From positions 434,001 through 498,000 of the forward strand of contig JAPDPX010000003.1 in assembly GCA_034506255.1 (NCBI GenBank): a stretch of 64,000 bases of DNA. The letters run 5' to 3'. The first letter of the stretch is position 1. Every line of letters starts with the position of its first letter. The translations under genes and the position numbers were made by a program. This document shows, one piece after another, positions 1-8,941 of this stretch. This stretch comes from a candidate division KSB1 bacterium (GTDB taxonomy: Bacteria > Zhuqueibacterota > Zhuqueibacteria > Zhuqueibacterales > Zhuqueibacteraceae). The notes under the pieces are model-generated. The model saw nothing but the letters and a program-made list of their open reading frames with translations, did no database searches and was not told where the DNA came from.

Positions 1-2
1 AA

Positions 3-1154
3 ACCCATCCCGCGGCACTGCAGGTCATTCGCGAGCTGGATATGACGCAGCGCTCCGACGGCAAACGCTCGCTCGCCGATCACCTGCGCCGGGCCTGGCA
101 AAGCTACCGCCTGGGCGTGCGGCCGCTCACCTTTCTCGACGCCGCCTGGACGCTGGCACGCACGCGGCTGCAGCGCGACGATCTCGAAAAATTTTACCAA
201 ATGCGCCGCCTCGGTTTCGCCGTCTACTCCGACGTCTTTCGCAAGCAGGTGCAGCACTATCAGGCCGAACTGGCCATGTATGTTTTCACACTGGTCGACA
301 GCACCTCGCACAATTACTGGAAGTTCATGGAGCCGGAGCGCTTCCAGGACGTACCGGCGCCGGAGATTCGACGGCATGGCGGCAAAATTCAGCAGGCCTA
401 TATCACGGTGGATCGCATGATCGGCCGCACGCTGGCGGCACTCGACCGCGGCGAAACCAATGTGCTGGTGGTGTCGGATCACGGCTTTCAATCCGTGCCG
501 GAAGCGCAGGGCCGCACGCCCGACCGCACAGTGCGCATCCTGCCGGAGGCATTGATCGAGTTGCTCGGCTGGCCGGCAGCCCAGGTGCGTTCCTTCAACA
601 TTCGCGGCGCGACCTTTTTCCGCCACCGTCAGGAGCAGCCCGCGCAAGTTGCGAAGATGCACGCCGATCTGACCGCGATTCATCTCACGCCGGCAGAGAC
701 GCCGCTGTTCGCGGTCAAGCCCGATCCCTACGGCAATCTCGAACTGTCGCTCAGTCCGGCCATCGGCGATTTGCACGGCCTGCAAGTGAAATTGCCGAAT
801 GGCCGCGTGATTCCCGTGGAGCGCATCGTGGCCGGTGACTTGGGCACGATTTCCGGCGATCATCACCGCGAGGGCATTCTCATCGCTGCCGGCCCGGCGA
901 TCCGCCGCGGTGCCACTCTGTCGCAGGCCAGTGTGCTGGATATCACGCCCACGCTGCTCGCCCTGCTGGGATTGCCGGTCGGCCGCGACATGGACGGCCG
1001 CGTGTTGACCGAGATGTTGACGCCCGATTTTCTCGCGGCCTCGCCCGTGCGCTATCGGGGAACCTGGGAAGAGCCGGATTGGAGCTACGAGGAAGACACT
1101 GCCGCCGCCGATGAAACCTTGAAGGAGCATCTGCGCAGTCTGGGTTATCTGTGA
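3..1154 (+). CDS. AlkP-superfamily type I phosphodiesterase, 3' part
   Basis: This reading frame is open back to the first bases of the window, so the gene begins upstream and only its C-terminal ~383 residues are seen; the ATG at 42 is probably internal. The visible part carries the hallmarks of the alkaline phosphatase / type I phosphodiesterase superfamily: a VVSDHGF metal-ligand motif about 40% of the way in, and GDHHREGILIAAGP near the end, followed by the SVLDITPTLLALLG stretch typical of this family. Such enzymes hydrolyse phosphate mono- or diesters, or transfer phospho-groups, using two metal ions. The substrate cannot be told from this fragment, and the nucleophile Thr/Ser would lie in the missing part. 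The gene ends 99 bases before the next CDS on the same strand. Confidence 0.8.
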   Translation, partial: THPAALQVIRELDMTQRSDGKRSLADHLRRAWQSYRLGVRPLTFLDAAWTLARTRLQRDDLEKFYQMRRLGFAVYSDVFRKQVQHYQAELAMYVFTLVDSTSHNYWKFMEPERFQDVPAPEIRRHGGKIQQAYITVDRMIGRTLAALDRGETNVLVVSDHGFQSVPEAQGRTPDRTVRILPEALIELLGWPAAQVRSFNIRGATFFRHRQEQPAQVAKMHADLTAIHLTPAETPLFAVKPDPYGNLELSLSPAIGDLHGLQVKLPNGRVIPVERIVAGDLGTISGDHHREGILIAAGPAIRRGATLSQASVLDITPTLLALLGLPVGRDMDGRVLTEMLTPDFLAASPVRYRGTWEEPDWSYEEDTAAADETLKEHLRSLGYL

Positions 1155-1253
1155 AGACGAATGCAAGTCAATCGCTATGGGTGGGGCGGGCCGGCTTGGG
1201 TGCCGGAGCCTGTTTGTTTTTTCACGCGGAATGGAATCCATGGGGAGAACGCC

Positions 1254-3593
1254 ATGACTCGTCAACGGGCATACCTCTGGGGTATGCGGTTTTGTGCCGC
1301 CTTGCTGCTGCTGGCAGTGTGGATCGGCCTCTCGACCACGGGTCGCAGTGGCGGACCTGATTTCACCGCCACGGTGGAACCGACAACCGCCATCGCAAAA
1401 AGTCGCGACACGTGGACCGTGCGCTTGCGGGTCGAAACCGACAGTGTACGCACGGGCGCCACGATCAAATGCCGCTTCATCAAGGGCTTTGGCGAGCCGC
1501 AAAACAGCGATTCGCTGCGGCGGAATTACGTGGCCGTGCGCACCACCAATCCCGGCGCCCGGGTCGCCATCACCAGCCTGGAGCGCAGCGATGCCGCCCT
1601 CGTTTGGGATTGGGACCGCAACGCCTGGATCGTCACGGTGAAAGTCACCGCAGGCAGTTTGCGGCGCGGCGATATGATCGAGTTGATCTACGGCGCCAAT
1701 CGCCCGCATGGCAGGATGAGCGCGCCGCCCTCGGCGTTTGTGGACACGATGAACATTGCCTATGATTTGAACGGCAGCGGTGTCTTTCAAGAAATCCTGT
1801 CGCCACCCGTGCTGCACGTCAAACCGGGCATGCCGCACCAGCTCGCGGCCTATCTGCCGTCGCAGGCCGTCGTTGGGGAAGCGATCCGCCTGCGGGTGGT
1901 GATTTTGGATGAAGAATTCAATCTTGTGCCCGAGGCGACGGCCAGGCTGTTCCTGTCCACCGGCGATGCGCAAGCCCATCTGCTCAGCAGCACCAGTCTC
2001 ACGCTCACGGACAGCGGCCGCCTGGACATTCCCGTGACGTTCATGAGCACCGGCACGCATCGTGTCAACGTGCAGGCGCAACTGCTGAACAGTGACACAC
2101 AACTGGTGACAGAGAGCAATCCGGTGCGCGTGACCGCGACCGCGCCGCCCTACCGCATTTTTTGGGGCGATCTGCACAGCCATTCGCGCATCAGTCACGA
2201 CGGCCACGGCACCGGCTCGTTCGCCAAGGCGCGTGACGTTGCCGGCCTGGATTTTTATGCGCCCACTGAACACACCAGCACTGATTATGCCGACTTGATC
2301 GGCATCACACCGGCGGAATGGCAGGAGATCAAGGCGCAGGTGGTCAAGTACAACCAGCCGGGAAGTTTTGTGACTCTTCTCGGCTACGAGTACAGCCGGC
2401 TGGCGCCCTCCGGGCATCACAATGTCTATTTCAACGGCACGGATGCTGCGCTGGCGCAGCTCCCGCTCTATCAAGAGCAGTTGCTTGGCGAGGTGCAGGA
2501 GCTGTGGCGCCGCCTCGAAAGAGTGCTGCCGCCGGGGGTGGAATTCCTGACCGTGCCGCATCACACCGGCATCATGTGGTCGCCGGCTTCGAATTCAGCC
2601 GTCAGTTTCGGCCCCGGGTTCGGCCATCGTTACTATCGACCGCTCATCGAGATCTATTCGTCACACGGCCAGAGTGAGCTGTACGCACCCGATCATCCCC
2701 TGGCTTACGAAAAGCTCCAGAAGGAGGGCCGCGCCAGCATGCCCGGCCCGCACTACGCGCAGGATGCCTGGGCGGCCGGCGAAGTGCTCGGCAGCATCGC
2801 CTCCAGTGATGATCACAGCGCCCGGCCGGGCTTGCCGTTTCGCGGCTTGACGGCTGTGCTGGCGCCGGAATTGACACGCGACGCGATTTTTCAGGCGTTG
2901 CGCCAGCGCCGGGTCTACGCCACCACCGGCCAGCGCCTGTTGCTGGATTTCACCATCGCCGACCGCATGATGGGATCACGGCTGGAAATGCCGCCGGGAA
3001 CGTTTCCGCTTATAACCGCCGAGGTCATCGGCACAGACAGCATCGCTTTCATGGAAGTCCTCAAATGGAACATGACGCGGGGCCGCTGGCACAACGGGCA
3101 TCCGGTTTTCGAGGTGATTCGGCACTGGCCCGGCGAGGGACTGCAGATGAAACGCACCGTCGTGGATTCGAGTTATGCCGGTGACACAGTCTACTATCTG
3201 CGCGTCAAGCAGCACAACGAGGTGTATGATATGAGCCGGCAGTTGAATCGCCAGGTGTGGGCATGGTCCAGCCCGATTTGGGTGATGGCGCCCAATCCGC
3301 TCGACACCACGCACCAGCAGGTGCCCCCGCGGGAATTGCGGCTCAGCGCGAGTTATCCCAATCCCAATCGCGGCCAGACGCAGATCAATTTTTATCTGCC
3401 GGTCGCCGGCCGCGCGACCCTGCGTCTGTTTGACACGCTCGGCCGGGAAGTCGCCGTGATGTTCGATGGTGTTGAATCAGAAGGTTGGTATGCCACCCGC
3501 CTGGATACACAGGCGCTTGCCAACGGGCTTTACTTTCTGCGCCTGCAGGCCGCCGGCCGCGTGCTGGTGCAGCGGCTGCTGGTGATGAAGTGA
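1254..3593 (+). CDS. T9SS-exported DUF3604 (PHP-like) protein
   Basis: A 779-residue secreted protein. I chose ATG 1254 rather than the in-frame ATG 1161 because GGGGAG sits seven bases upstream and the product then starts with a signal peptide (MTRQRAYLWGMRF followed by a hydrophobic run). The middle matches DUF3604: FWGDLHSHSRISHDG, PTEHTS, VPHHTG and SSDDHS place His/Asp clusters as in metal-dependent PHP-type hydrolases. The last ~80 residues (SYPNPNRGQTQINFYLP ... GLYFLRL ... LLVMK) form a type IX secretion sorting domain, so the protein is expected to cross the outer membrane or stay on the cell surface. Catalytic activity is inferred from the metal motifs; DUF3604 proteins have no firmly known substrate. 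It may be co-transcribed with the upstream phosphodiesterase. Confidence 0.85.
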   Translation: MTRQRAYLWGMRFCAALLLLAVWIGLSTTGRSGGPDFTATVEPTTAIAKSRDTWTVRLRVETDSVRTGATIKCRFIKGFGEPQNSDSLRRNYVAVRTTNPGARVAITSLERSDAALVWDWDRNAWIVTVKVTAGSLRRGDMIELIYGANRPHGRMSAPPSAFVDTMNIAYDLNGSGVFQEILSPPVLHVKPGMPHQLAAYLPSQAVVGEAIRLRVVILDEEFNLVPEATARLFLSTGDAQAHLLSSTSLTLTDSGRLDIPVTFMSTGTHRVNVQAQLLNSDTQLVTESNPVRVTATAPPYRIFWGDLHSHSRISHDGHGTGSFAKARDVAGLDFYAPTEHTSTDYADLIGITPAEWQEIKAQVVKYNQPGSFVTLLGYEYSRLAPSGHHNVYFNGTDAALAQLPLYQEQLLGEVQELWRRLERVLPPGVEFLTVPHHTGIMWSPASNSAVSFGPGFGHRYYRPLIEIYSSHGQSELYAPDHPLAYEKLQKEGRASMPGPHYAQDAWAAGEVLGSIASSDDHSARPGLPFRGLTAVLAPELTRDAIFQALRQRRVYATTGQRLLLDFTIADRMMGSRLEMPPGTFPLITAEVIGTDSIAFMEVLKWNMTRGRWHNGHPVFEVIRHWPGEGLQMKRTVVDSSYAGDTVYYLRVKQHNEVYDMSRQLNRQVWAWSSPIWVMAPNPLDTTHQQVPPRELRLSASYPNPNRGQTQINFYLPVAGRATLRLFDTLGREVAVMFDGVESEGWYATRLDTQALANGLYFLRLQAAGRVLVQRLLVMK

Positions 3594-3800
3594 AGGGACA
3601 AGGGGCCGGTGCGAAATCCTCTGCGATCGATAAGCGGGTAATTCGGGCCGCTGTGAAAACGTTCCAATCTCGCCGGCGCCGAGGTTTCTAAAACGCTGGG
3701 GTCGTGAAAATTCCGAGGATTGTGATGTCACGGCCAAGCCGTTGCAGGAACATACTCTGAGAGAAATTCGCGATTTCAGACGGACACTAATTCGCTCGCA

Positions 3801-4547
3801 ATGGGACTGCTGCACAACATGCAACAACTTCTTTCCCTTTTGGAAAGCCCGGCCGCGCTCAAGGCTCTGTTGACGTGGCCGCAGTTTTCCATCACCTCCT
3901 ATCGCATGGTTTCGGCGCTGGTGAAGCAGGGGCTGCGGCCGGCCACGGTGTTGGATGTCGGCGCCAACGTCGGTCAGTTTGCGGTGGCGGCGGCCAGACT
4001 CTTCCCCGGGGTGCATGTGCATTCCTTCGAGCCGCTGCCGGAATGTGTGACGCGCCTGCGCAGGCACGCGGCACGCCTGGGAAATATCTCCGTTCACCCG
4101 GTGGCGCTCGGCGAGCGCGCCGGCGAGATGGCGATGCGGGTGAATGCGCAAAGCCGGGCCAGCTCGCTCTTGCCGCTGGCACCGGCGCATCGCGAGGCGT
4201 TCCCGGCCGCGCAGGAAGAATGTCAGATCACCGTGCGCGTCGCCACCCTGGATGAGATGCTGGCTGGCACGACGCTGCCGCCGCCGGTGTTGCTCAAAAT
4301 CGATGTACAGGGCTATGAGGCGCAAACGCTGCGCGGTGCGACCCGAACCCTGCCGCAGGTCGACTATGCCGTGCTGGAAACCTCCTTCAAACCGCTGTAC
4401 AACGGCGAGCTGCTGTTCATGGATCTGGTTCGCTTGATGGAAAACCAGGGCATGCGTTTCAGCCGGCCGGTGGGCTGGCTGGCCGCGCCCAAAACCGGCG
4501 AAGTGTTGCAGATGGATGCGCTGTTTGTCAGGGCTTCAGAATTATGA
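3801..4547 (+). CDS. FkbM family methyltransferase
   Basis: A 248-residue Rossmann-fold SAM-dependent methyltransferase. Motif I is VLDVGANVGQFAVAAA, the acidic end of strand two is HSFEPLPE, and the family signature LLKIDVQGYEAQTLRGA follows, then DYAVLETSFKPLY. FkbM-type enzymes usually O-methylate hydroxyl groups on sugars or secondary metabolites. The gene lies just before a glycoside hydrolase (10 bases apart) and about 3 kb before the exopolysaccharide genes, so a glycan acceptor is a reasonable guess but is not shown by the sequence. About 200 bases of non-coding sequence precede it. Confidence 0.9.
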   Translation: MGLLHNMQQLLSLLESPAALKALLTWPQFSITSYRMVSALVKQGLRPATVLDVGANVGQFAVAAARLFPGVHVHSFEPLPECVTRLRRHAARLGNISVHPVALGERAGEMAMRVNAQSRASSLLPLAPAHREAFPAAQEECQITVRVATLDEMLAGTTLPPPVLLKIDVQGYEAQTLRGATRTLPQVDYAVLETSFKPLYNGELLFMDLVRLMENQGMRFSRPVGWLAAPKTGEVLQMDALFVRASEL

Positions 4548-4557
4548 CTGAAGGCAG

Positions 4558-6726
4558 ATGGCTTGGATGCCAAAAACTTTTCTGAACATGCGAATTCACC
4601 CCGTTTCGCGCAGACTGGGTGTGCGCACCGTCGTGTACTGTGCGGTGCTGTTTTCCTGTGTCAGAGCACCTGCCGACAGCGACGACGTCGTGCGTTACCA
4701 CCGGCCGCAATACACGCTCGACAATGCCGGTTTCGAGCTGGGGTCGGTGGGATGGAAGCCCCTGGCGGAAAACCTTGTCGGCTTCACGATCACTTCCGAC
4801 TCGATCGAATTCACCGCGGGATGGCGCTCTTTAAAAATCGATTTGAGCCGCAGCCGGGTGTTCGATGGAGGCAGCTTTCGCCTCGTCAGCCCCTGGCTCA
4901 CGCTGCCGGGGGGCGGCGAGTTTGAATTCTCCGCGCAGGTGAAAGCCGGTGGTGCCGGTGGCAAAGTGGCCTTGCGTGTGATCAACGGCGTTGCCAAGCA
5001 GGCGCTGCGCCGCGGCAAGCAGCGCCGCGGCGGTGCCGCCGATCATGAAGTCATCAGCGCGGCCTGGACGCCCGTGGTGCTCAGCGGCACCCTGCCGGTG
5101 GCGGAAAAAGACGCGTACCGGCTGGCGTTGGAGTTCGAAGCGCCCGGGGTTTATTGGATCGATCAAATCGAATTCCGCCACCGCGGCCAAAGCATCTGCG
5201 CCGAGGCCGAACTGACTGCCGGATTGCAGCCCGTCGATCGCAAAACCAAACTCTCTGCTGCGCCGGCACAGGTTCCGCTGCAACTCTGGCTTGCCAACCG
5301 CACGGACCGGCCGCGCGCTCTCAAACTGCAGCTTCATCTCGCCGGCCGATTGCACGCCGGGCAGGATTTGCCGGCGCAAGCGTTGACGCTGGCAGGGCAA
5401 ACGTCGCGGCGCCACGTCTTCACCGTTCCGCTGGCGCACGCCGATGACTATCGCCTGGCGTGGACGCTGCGTGAGGCTGCCGGGCCGCTGGTCGCGCAGG
5501 GCGTGCTGCGCCTGGCCGCACAAAACGCACAATTGCCGGCGGCCACGCGCGGCGAGGCGGTGTGGGGCATGCATCTCAACGCCATGAATCTGGAGATCAC
5601 GCTGCCGCTGTTGCGCCAGGCGCACGTGACCTATCTGCGCAACGTGCTGCAGCTTTATTGGAGCCAGGTCGAGCCCAAGCCTGGCAAATGGCAATGGCCC
5701 GATGAGTTGCTCGCCTATTTGCAGGAGCAGGGTTTCGAATTCCTGCCGATTCTGGGATTCCCGCCGCGCTGGGCGAGTGTGCCGGCAAGGCCCGGCGGTT
5801 CGGACCTGCTGAACATGATGCCGCGCTCGCTGGACGAGTTTCGCAACTACCTGCGGGAAGTGACGGCGCGCTACGGCAGCCAAATCACGCGCTGGGAAAT
5901 TTGGAATGAGCCCAACCTGCCGCGCTATTTCGACGGCACGCCCGGCGACTATGGCGCCGTGCTGGCGGCGGCAGTGAGTGCCTTCGCGCAATTGCAGCCG
6001 CAGGCGCGACTCGCCGGCTTGAGCCTGGCCTGGTCGGACGACAATCTCGCGGGGTTCGTGCAGCAAGCGTTGACGCCTACCCAGGCGCGGCCGCAAGCCA
6101 TCTCCTTTCACCCGTATGAGAAGATTGCGCCGGAGCAGGCGCTGATGGAGAAGATCGAACAACTGCGGCTGCAGGTGCGGGAATTATGCGGCTATGTGCC
6201 GGAATTGTGGGCCACGGAAACCGGCTATCGCGGCCGCGATTCCATCAACGCCGCGATACCTTACTATTCGCCGCCGCGGCCGACCACGGTGAATGAAATG
6301 ACGCAGGCGGCATATCTTGTGCGCCATGCCCTGCTCGCCAAGGCCGCGGGGGTGAAGTACTATTTTTGCTATTCGATGGACAGCGAACGCAGCCGCAGCG
6401 GCCCGGACGTGCACGGCCTGCTCGATTATGACCCCGACGCCAGCGTGAAACCGGCGTTGCTCGCCTATCTCACCCTGGCGCAACTGTGCGGCGATGCGGT
6501 GTTCGAGCGCCGCCAGGAATTGGACAATCCCGGGCAATATCTCATGCATTATCGCCGCGCCGATGGCCGGCGCTTCGCCGCGCTGTGGCAAAGCGAAGGA
6601 ACCGCTGTGGTGACCCTGCCCGCCGCTCTGCAAGGTGCCGAGGCGTGGGATTTCTTCGGCAATCGCCTGACACCGGCCTCCGGCAAACTGCAGCTTGATA
6701 CACGGCCGGTTTATTTTCTGCACTAG
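4558..6726 (+). CDS. Secreted clan GH-A-like glycoside hydrolase
   Basis: A 722-residue protein starting 10 bases after the FkbM gene; ATG 4588 is an alternative start, and either leaves an N-terminal hydrophobic export signal (VRTVVYCAVLFSC). Residues ~45-220 look like a carbohydrate-binding jelly-roll (DNAGFELGSVGWKPL; VYWIDQIEF). The catalytic TIM barrel occupies ~340-680: WEIWNEPN supplies the acid/base Glu (residue ~451) and LWATETGY the nucleophile Glu (~554), the spacing of clan GH-A families such as GH39 or GH5. Family-level assignment is not safe by eye. It probably cleaves a polysaccharide outside the cytoplasm and may process the polymer made by the next gene block. Confidence 0.8.
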   Translation: MAWMPKTFLNMRIHPVSRRLGVRTVVYCAVLFSCVRAPADSDDVVRYHRPQYTLDNAGFELGSVGWKPLAENLVGFTITSDSIEFTAGWRSLKIDLSRSRVFDGGSFRLVSPWLTLPGGGEFEFSAQVKAGGAGGKVALRVINGVAKQALRRGKQRRGGAADHEVISAAWTPVVLSGTLPVAEKDAYRLALEFEAPGVYWIDQIEFRHRGQSICAEAELTAGLQPVDRKTKLSAAPAQVPLQLWLANRTDRPRALKLQLHLAGRLHAGQDLPAQALTLAGQTSRRHVFTVPLAHADDYRLAWTLREAAGPLVAQGVLRLAAQNAQLPAATRGEAVWGMHLNAMNLEITLPLLRQAHVTYLRNVLQLYWSQVEPKPGKWQWPDELLAYLQEQGFEFLPILGFPPRWASVPARPGGSDLLNMMPRSLDEFRNYLREVTARYGSQITRWEIWNEPNLPRYFDGTPGDYGAVLAAAVSAFAQLQPQARLAGLSLAWSDDNLAGFVQQALTPTQARPQAISFHPYEKIAPEQALMEKIEQLRLQVRELCGYVPELWATETGYRGRDSINAAIPYYSPPRPTTVNEMTQAAYLVRHALLAKAAGVKYYFCYSMDSERSRSGPDVHGLLDYDPDASVKPALLAYLTLAQLCGDAVFERRQELDNPGQYLMHYRRADGRRFAALWQSEGTAVVTLPAALQGAEAWDFFGNRLTPASGKLQLDTRPVYFLH

Positions 6727-6824
6727 GGCGGCATTGTCGGAATCAGCATCACCGGTTGTTTCGCAGAAGTGCCCTGAGGCCGGGAACCTGAAGGGGCCAC
6801 GGCACAAGTATTTTTGTGGCAAAC

Positions 6825-6899
6825 AAAAGCAAAGCCGCCGGGAGGCGAAGCCGCAAGGTTGTCCTTTGCGGCTTGGTGGCTCCGCGCCTTTGCGTTTCG
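6825..6899 (+). repeat. Dispersed AAGCAAAGCCGCC repeat, copy 1
   Basis: An imperfect palindrome: AAAGCAAAGCCGCC at the left end pairs with GGTGGCTCC...CTTTGCGTTT at the right, around an inner CCGCAAGG...CTTTGCGG hairpin. A clearly related copy lies at 43141-43212 in the same orientation. It is non-coding and resembles REP/BIME-type intergenic repeats. Confidence 0.7.
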
Positions 6900-6954
6900 A
6901 AGAAACCGTAGCGGTTCAGTCCACTAATTTGATCTGCTGCGGCTTGGCCGTAGC

Positions 6955-7006
6955 CTTTTGTAGTCAGTGCCTTTTGGCACTGACCCAGACGGGTCTGCTA
7001 CAAAAG
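6955..7006 (+). repeat. CTTTTGTAG palindromic repeat, copy 1
   Basis: A 52-base element bounded by perfect 9-base inverted ends CTTTTGTAG and CTACAAAAG. Inside are two smaller hairpins, CAGTGCC-TTTT-GGCACTG and CAGACGGGTCTG. Related copies occur at 19628-19678 (opposite strand) and 43077-43127 (same strand). Confidence 0.8.
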
Positions 7007-7464
7007 TATTTTTGTGGTGGTTGCCCAGGCCGGGGTGGCACTCATGAGGGTTGGAATCAGAAGGTTTCGCAGGAATGCCCCTGGAGATCGCGGGGGAGTG
7101 AACGTCTGGCTCTTGAAGAGGCCACCAAAAAGTCATTCCAGAGAATGACACCCGGAGTCACCCTGCCCATATCCAAAGAGGGATGTCAAGCCGACGGGCG
7201 GGGTTCATGGGCAGTCACACGTTGACGCATTGTTGTTCGTGTTGGTGCAACGGTCCTGCCGTTGCCGCAAAATTTTTGGAAAGGTCACAACTTTCGGCGG
7301 TGAGAAATTTCGGCGCCGCCGTGGTTGGAACATTCGAACAGATGCTTGTTCGGACGAGCCTTGTCACTTAGCCGGCATCTTGCCCGAGTTTTAACGAGAT
7401 TTCCTGCAGGCTGACCACAGGCGACCCGGCAAAATTCATCTTTGCGCAACACCATTGTTTTGCC

Positions 7465-8877
7465 ATGTCCCAAAAACACAATCGCTCCTGGGAAATCGCG
7501 GCGGCCGTGATGGATGGGGCCACCACCGCACTGGCCTTTTACGCCGCCTTCTGGCTGCGCTTTCAAGCCGGCTTTCTGCCGCATGCCAATCCCGATCCCG
7601 GTGACTATTTCATCATGCTCGGCGGCATCCTGCCACTCTGGCTGGGATTGTTCTCATTCTTCGGCCTGTATGACTTTCGGCGGCCGACGCATTTGCATGC
7701 CGATCTCCGGCCGCTGCTGTACAGCATTGCCACCGGCGTGGTGTGTCTCTCGGCGTTCACCTTTTTTTATCGGGAGATTTCCTACTCGCGTCTGACCTTC
7801 GTGCTGTTCGGCGTGCTGAATTTCCTGCTGACGCTGGGCGGCCGCCTGCTGCTGCGGCTGGGTCTGCGGCAGGCCCACCGCCACGGTTATCATTTGCGCC
7901 AGGTGCTCATTGTCGGCGCCGGTGAGCTGGGCCTGCGGGTGGCCGCGCAGGCAAAACGCCACCCTGAGCTGGGATACCGTGTCGTGGGATTTTGTGATGA
8001 CTATGAGACCAACGGAATTTACAAAAAGGAATACGGGCTGGAAGTACTGGGCCGCACCACCGATCTCGACGAGATCATCGAAAAATACCGCATCGACAAG
8101 GTGATCGTGGCGCTGCCGGGACGCGCCCTTCGCAAAATTTCGCGCATTGTCGAAGCCTGCGAGCAGGAAGGCGTGGAAACCGACATCGTGCCCGACTTTT
8201 TCAAATTCATCCAGCCGCGCACCAGGGTGCATGATTTCGCCGGCCTGCCGCTGGTGAGTGTGCGCTTCACGCCGGTGGACTCCTGGAAATATCGTGTCGG
8301 CAAGCGCCTGTTCGATGCTGTGTTTGCCGCACTGGCGCTGATCGTTTTCGCGCCCCTGATGCTGGTGATCGCGATTGCCATCAAGCTCACCTCGCCCGGC
8401 CCGGTGTTGTTCAAACAGGAGCGCATCGGCATCAACCGCCGCCCCTTCCACATGCTCAAATTCCGCTCGATGAAAGTGGGCGCGGAAAAGGTCGATCATG
8501 AAGTCGGTTTGGGCCTGTGCCATGACCCGCGTGTCACCCGCTTGGGGAAGTTCCTGCGCGAATGGAGCCTGGACGAACTGCCCCAGTTGTGGAACGTGCT
8601 CATGGGTGACATGAGCCTGGTCGGGCCGCGGCCGGAGCGCACCTATCACGTGCGCCAGTTGAAAACCCGGGTGCCCAACTACATGATTCGTCACCAGGTC
8701 CGGACCGGCATGACCGGTTGGGCACAGGTCAACGGCTGGCGCGGCGACACCTCGATCGACCGGCGCATCGAACATGATCTGTATTACATCGAGAACTGGT
8801 CGTTCGCCTTCGATCTCAAGATCATCCTGCTGACCCTGTTCGGGGGTGTGATCAGCAAAAAAGCCCGCGGGCTGTGA
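7465..8877 (+). CDS. WcaJ-like undecaprenyl-phosphate glucose phosphotransferase
   Basis: A 470-residue polyprenyl-phosphate hexose-1-phosphate transferase. The N-terminal third holds several membrane segments, then a cytoplasmic CoA-binding-like domain ([15 protein letters not shown]). The C-terminal catalytic domain has the family hallmarks: [20 protein letters not shown] (re-entrant membrane helix), [44 protein letters not shown] and [15 protein letters not shown]. Enzymes of this type (WcaJ, EpsE) load the first sugar phosphate onto undecaprenyl phosphate at the inner membrane, starting exopolysaccharide or capsule repeat-unit assembly. It heads a block with a glycosyltransferase and a Wzi-like protein, which supports the role. 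The exact sugar is not determined. Confidence 0.92.
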   Translation: MSQKHNRSWEIAAAVMDGATTALAFYAAFWLRFQAGFLPHANPDPGDYFIMLGGILPLWLGLFSFFGLYDFRRPTHLHADLRPLLYSIATGVVCLSAFTFFYREISYSRLTFVLFGVLNFLLTLGGRLLLRLGLRQAHRHGYHLRQVLIVGAGELGLRVAAQAKRHPELGYRVVGFCDDYETNGIYKKEYGLEVLGRTTDLDEIIEKYRIDKVIVALPGRALRKISRIVEACEQEGVETDIVPDFFKFIQPRTRVHDFAGLPLVSVRFTPVDSWKYRVGKRLFDAVFAALALIVFAPLMLVIAIAIKLTSPGPVLFKQERIGINRRPFHMLKFRSMKVGAEKVDHEVGLGLCHDPRVTRLGKFLREWSLDELPQLWNVLMGDMSLVGPRPERTYHVRQLKTRVPNYMIRHQVRTGMTGWAQVNGWRGDTSIDRRIEHDLYYIENWSFAFDLKIILLTLFGGVISKKARGL

Positions 8878-8941
8878 GGTCTGCGGGCCGCCGGCAGCAA
8901 ACCACTGCTTCACAAACGGCAGTTTCATTCATGCGAGAGAG

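Larger units (their letters stand above)
6727..7464. other. Repeat-filled intergenic region
   Basis: No convincing gene is present in these ~740 bases: the open frames read through repeats and lack ribosome sites. It holds one copy of the AAGCAAAG...CTTTGCGTT repeat, one perfect-ended CTTTTGTAG palindrome, and about 450 bases of sequence with no recognisable feature before the WcaJ-like gene. A promoter for the exopolysaccharide block should lie in the last ~200 bases, but I cannot identify one with confidence. Confidence 0.6.

Noticed and set aside
4831..6162. 443-codon open frame antisense to the glycoside hydrolase
   Set aside because: Arg/Gln-rich shadow of the plus-strand gene.
6727..7464. 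176-codon open frame 6695-7225 as a gene
   Set aside because: It reads through two repeat elements and has no ribosome site or conserved feature.
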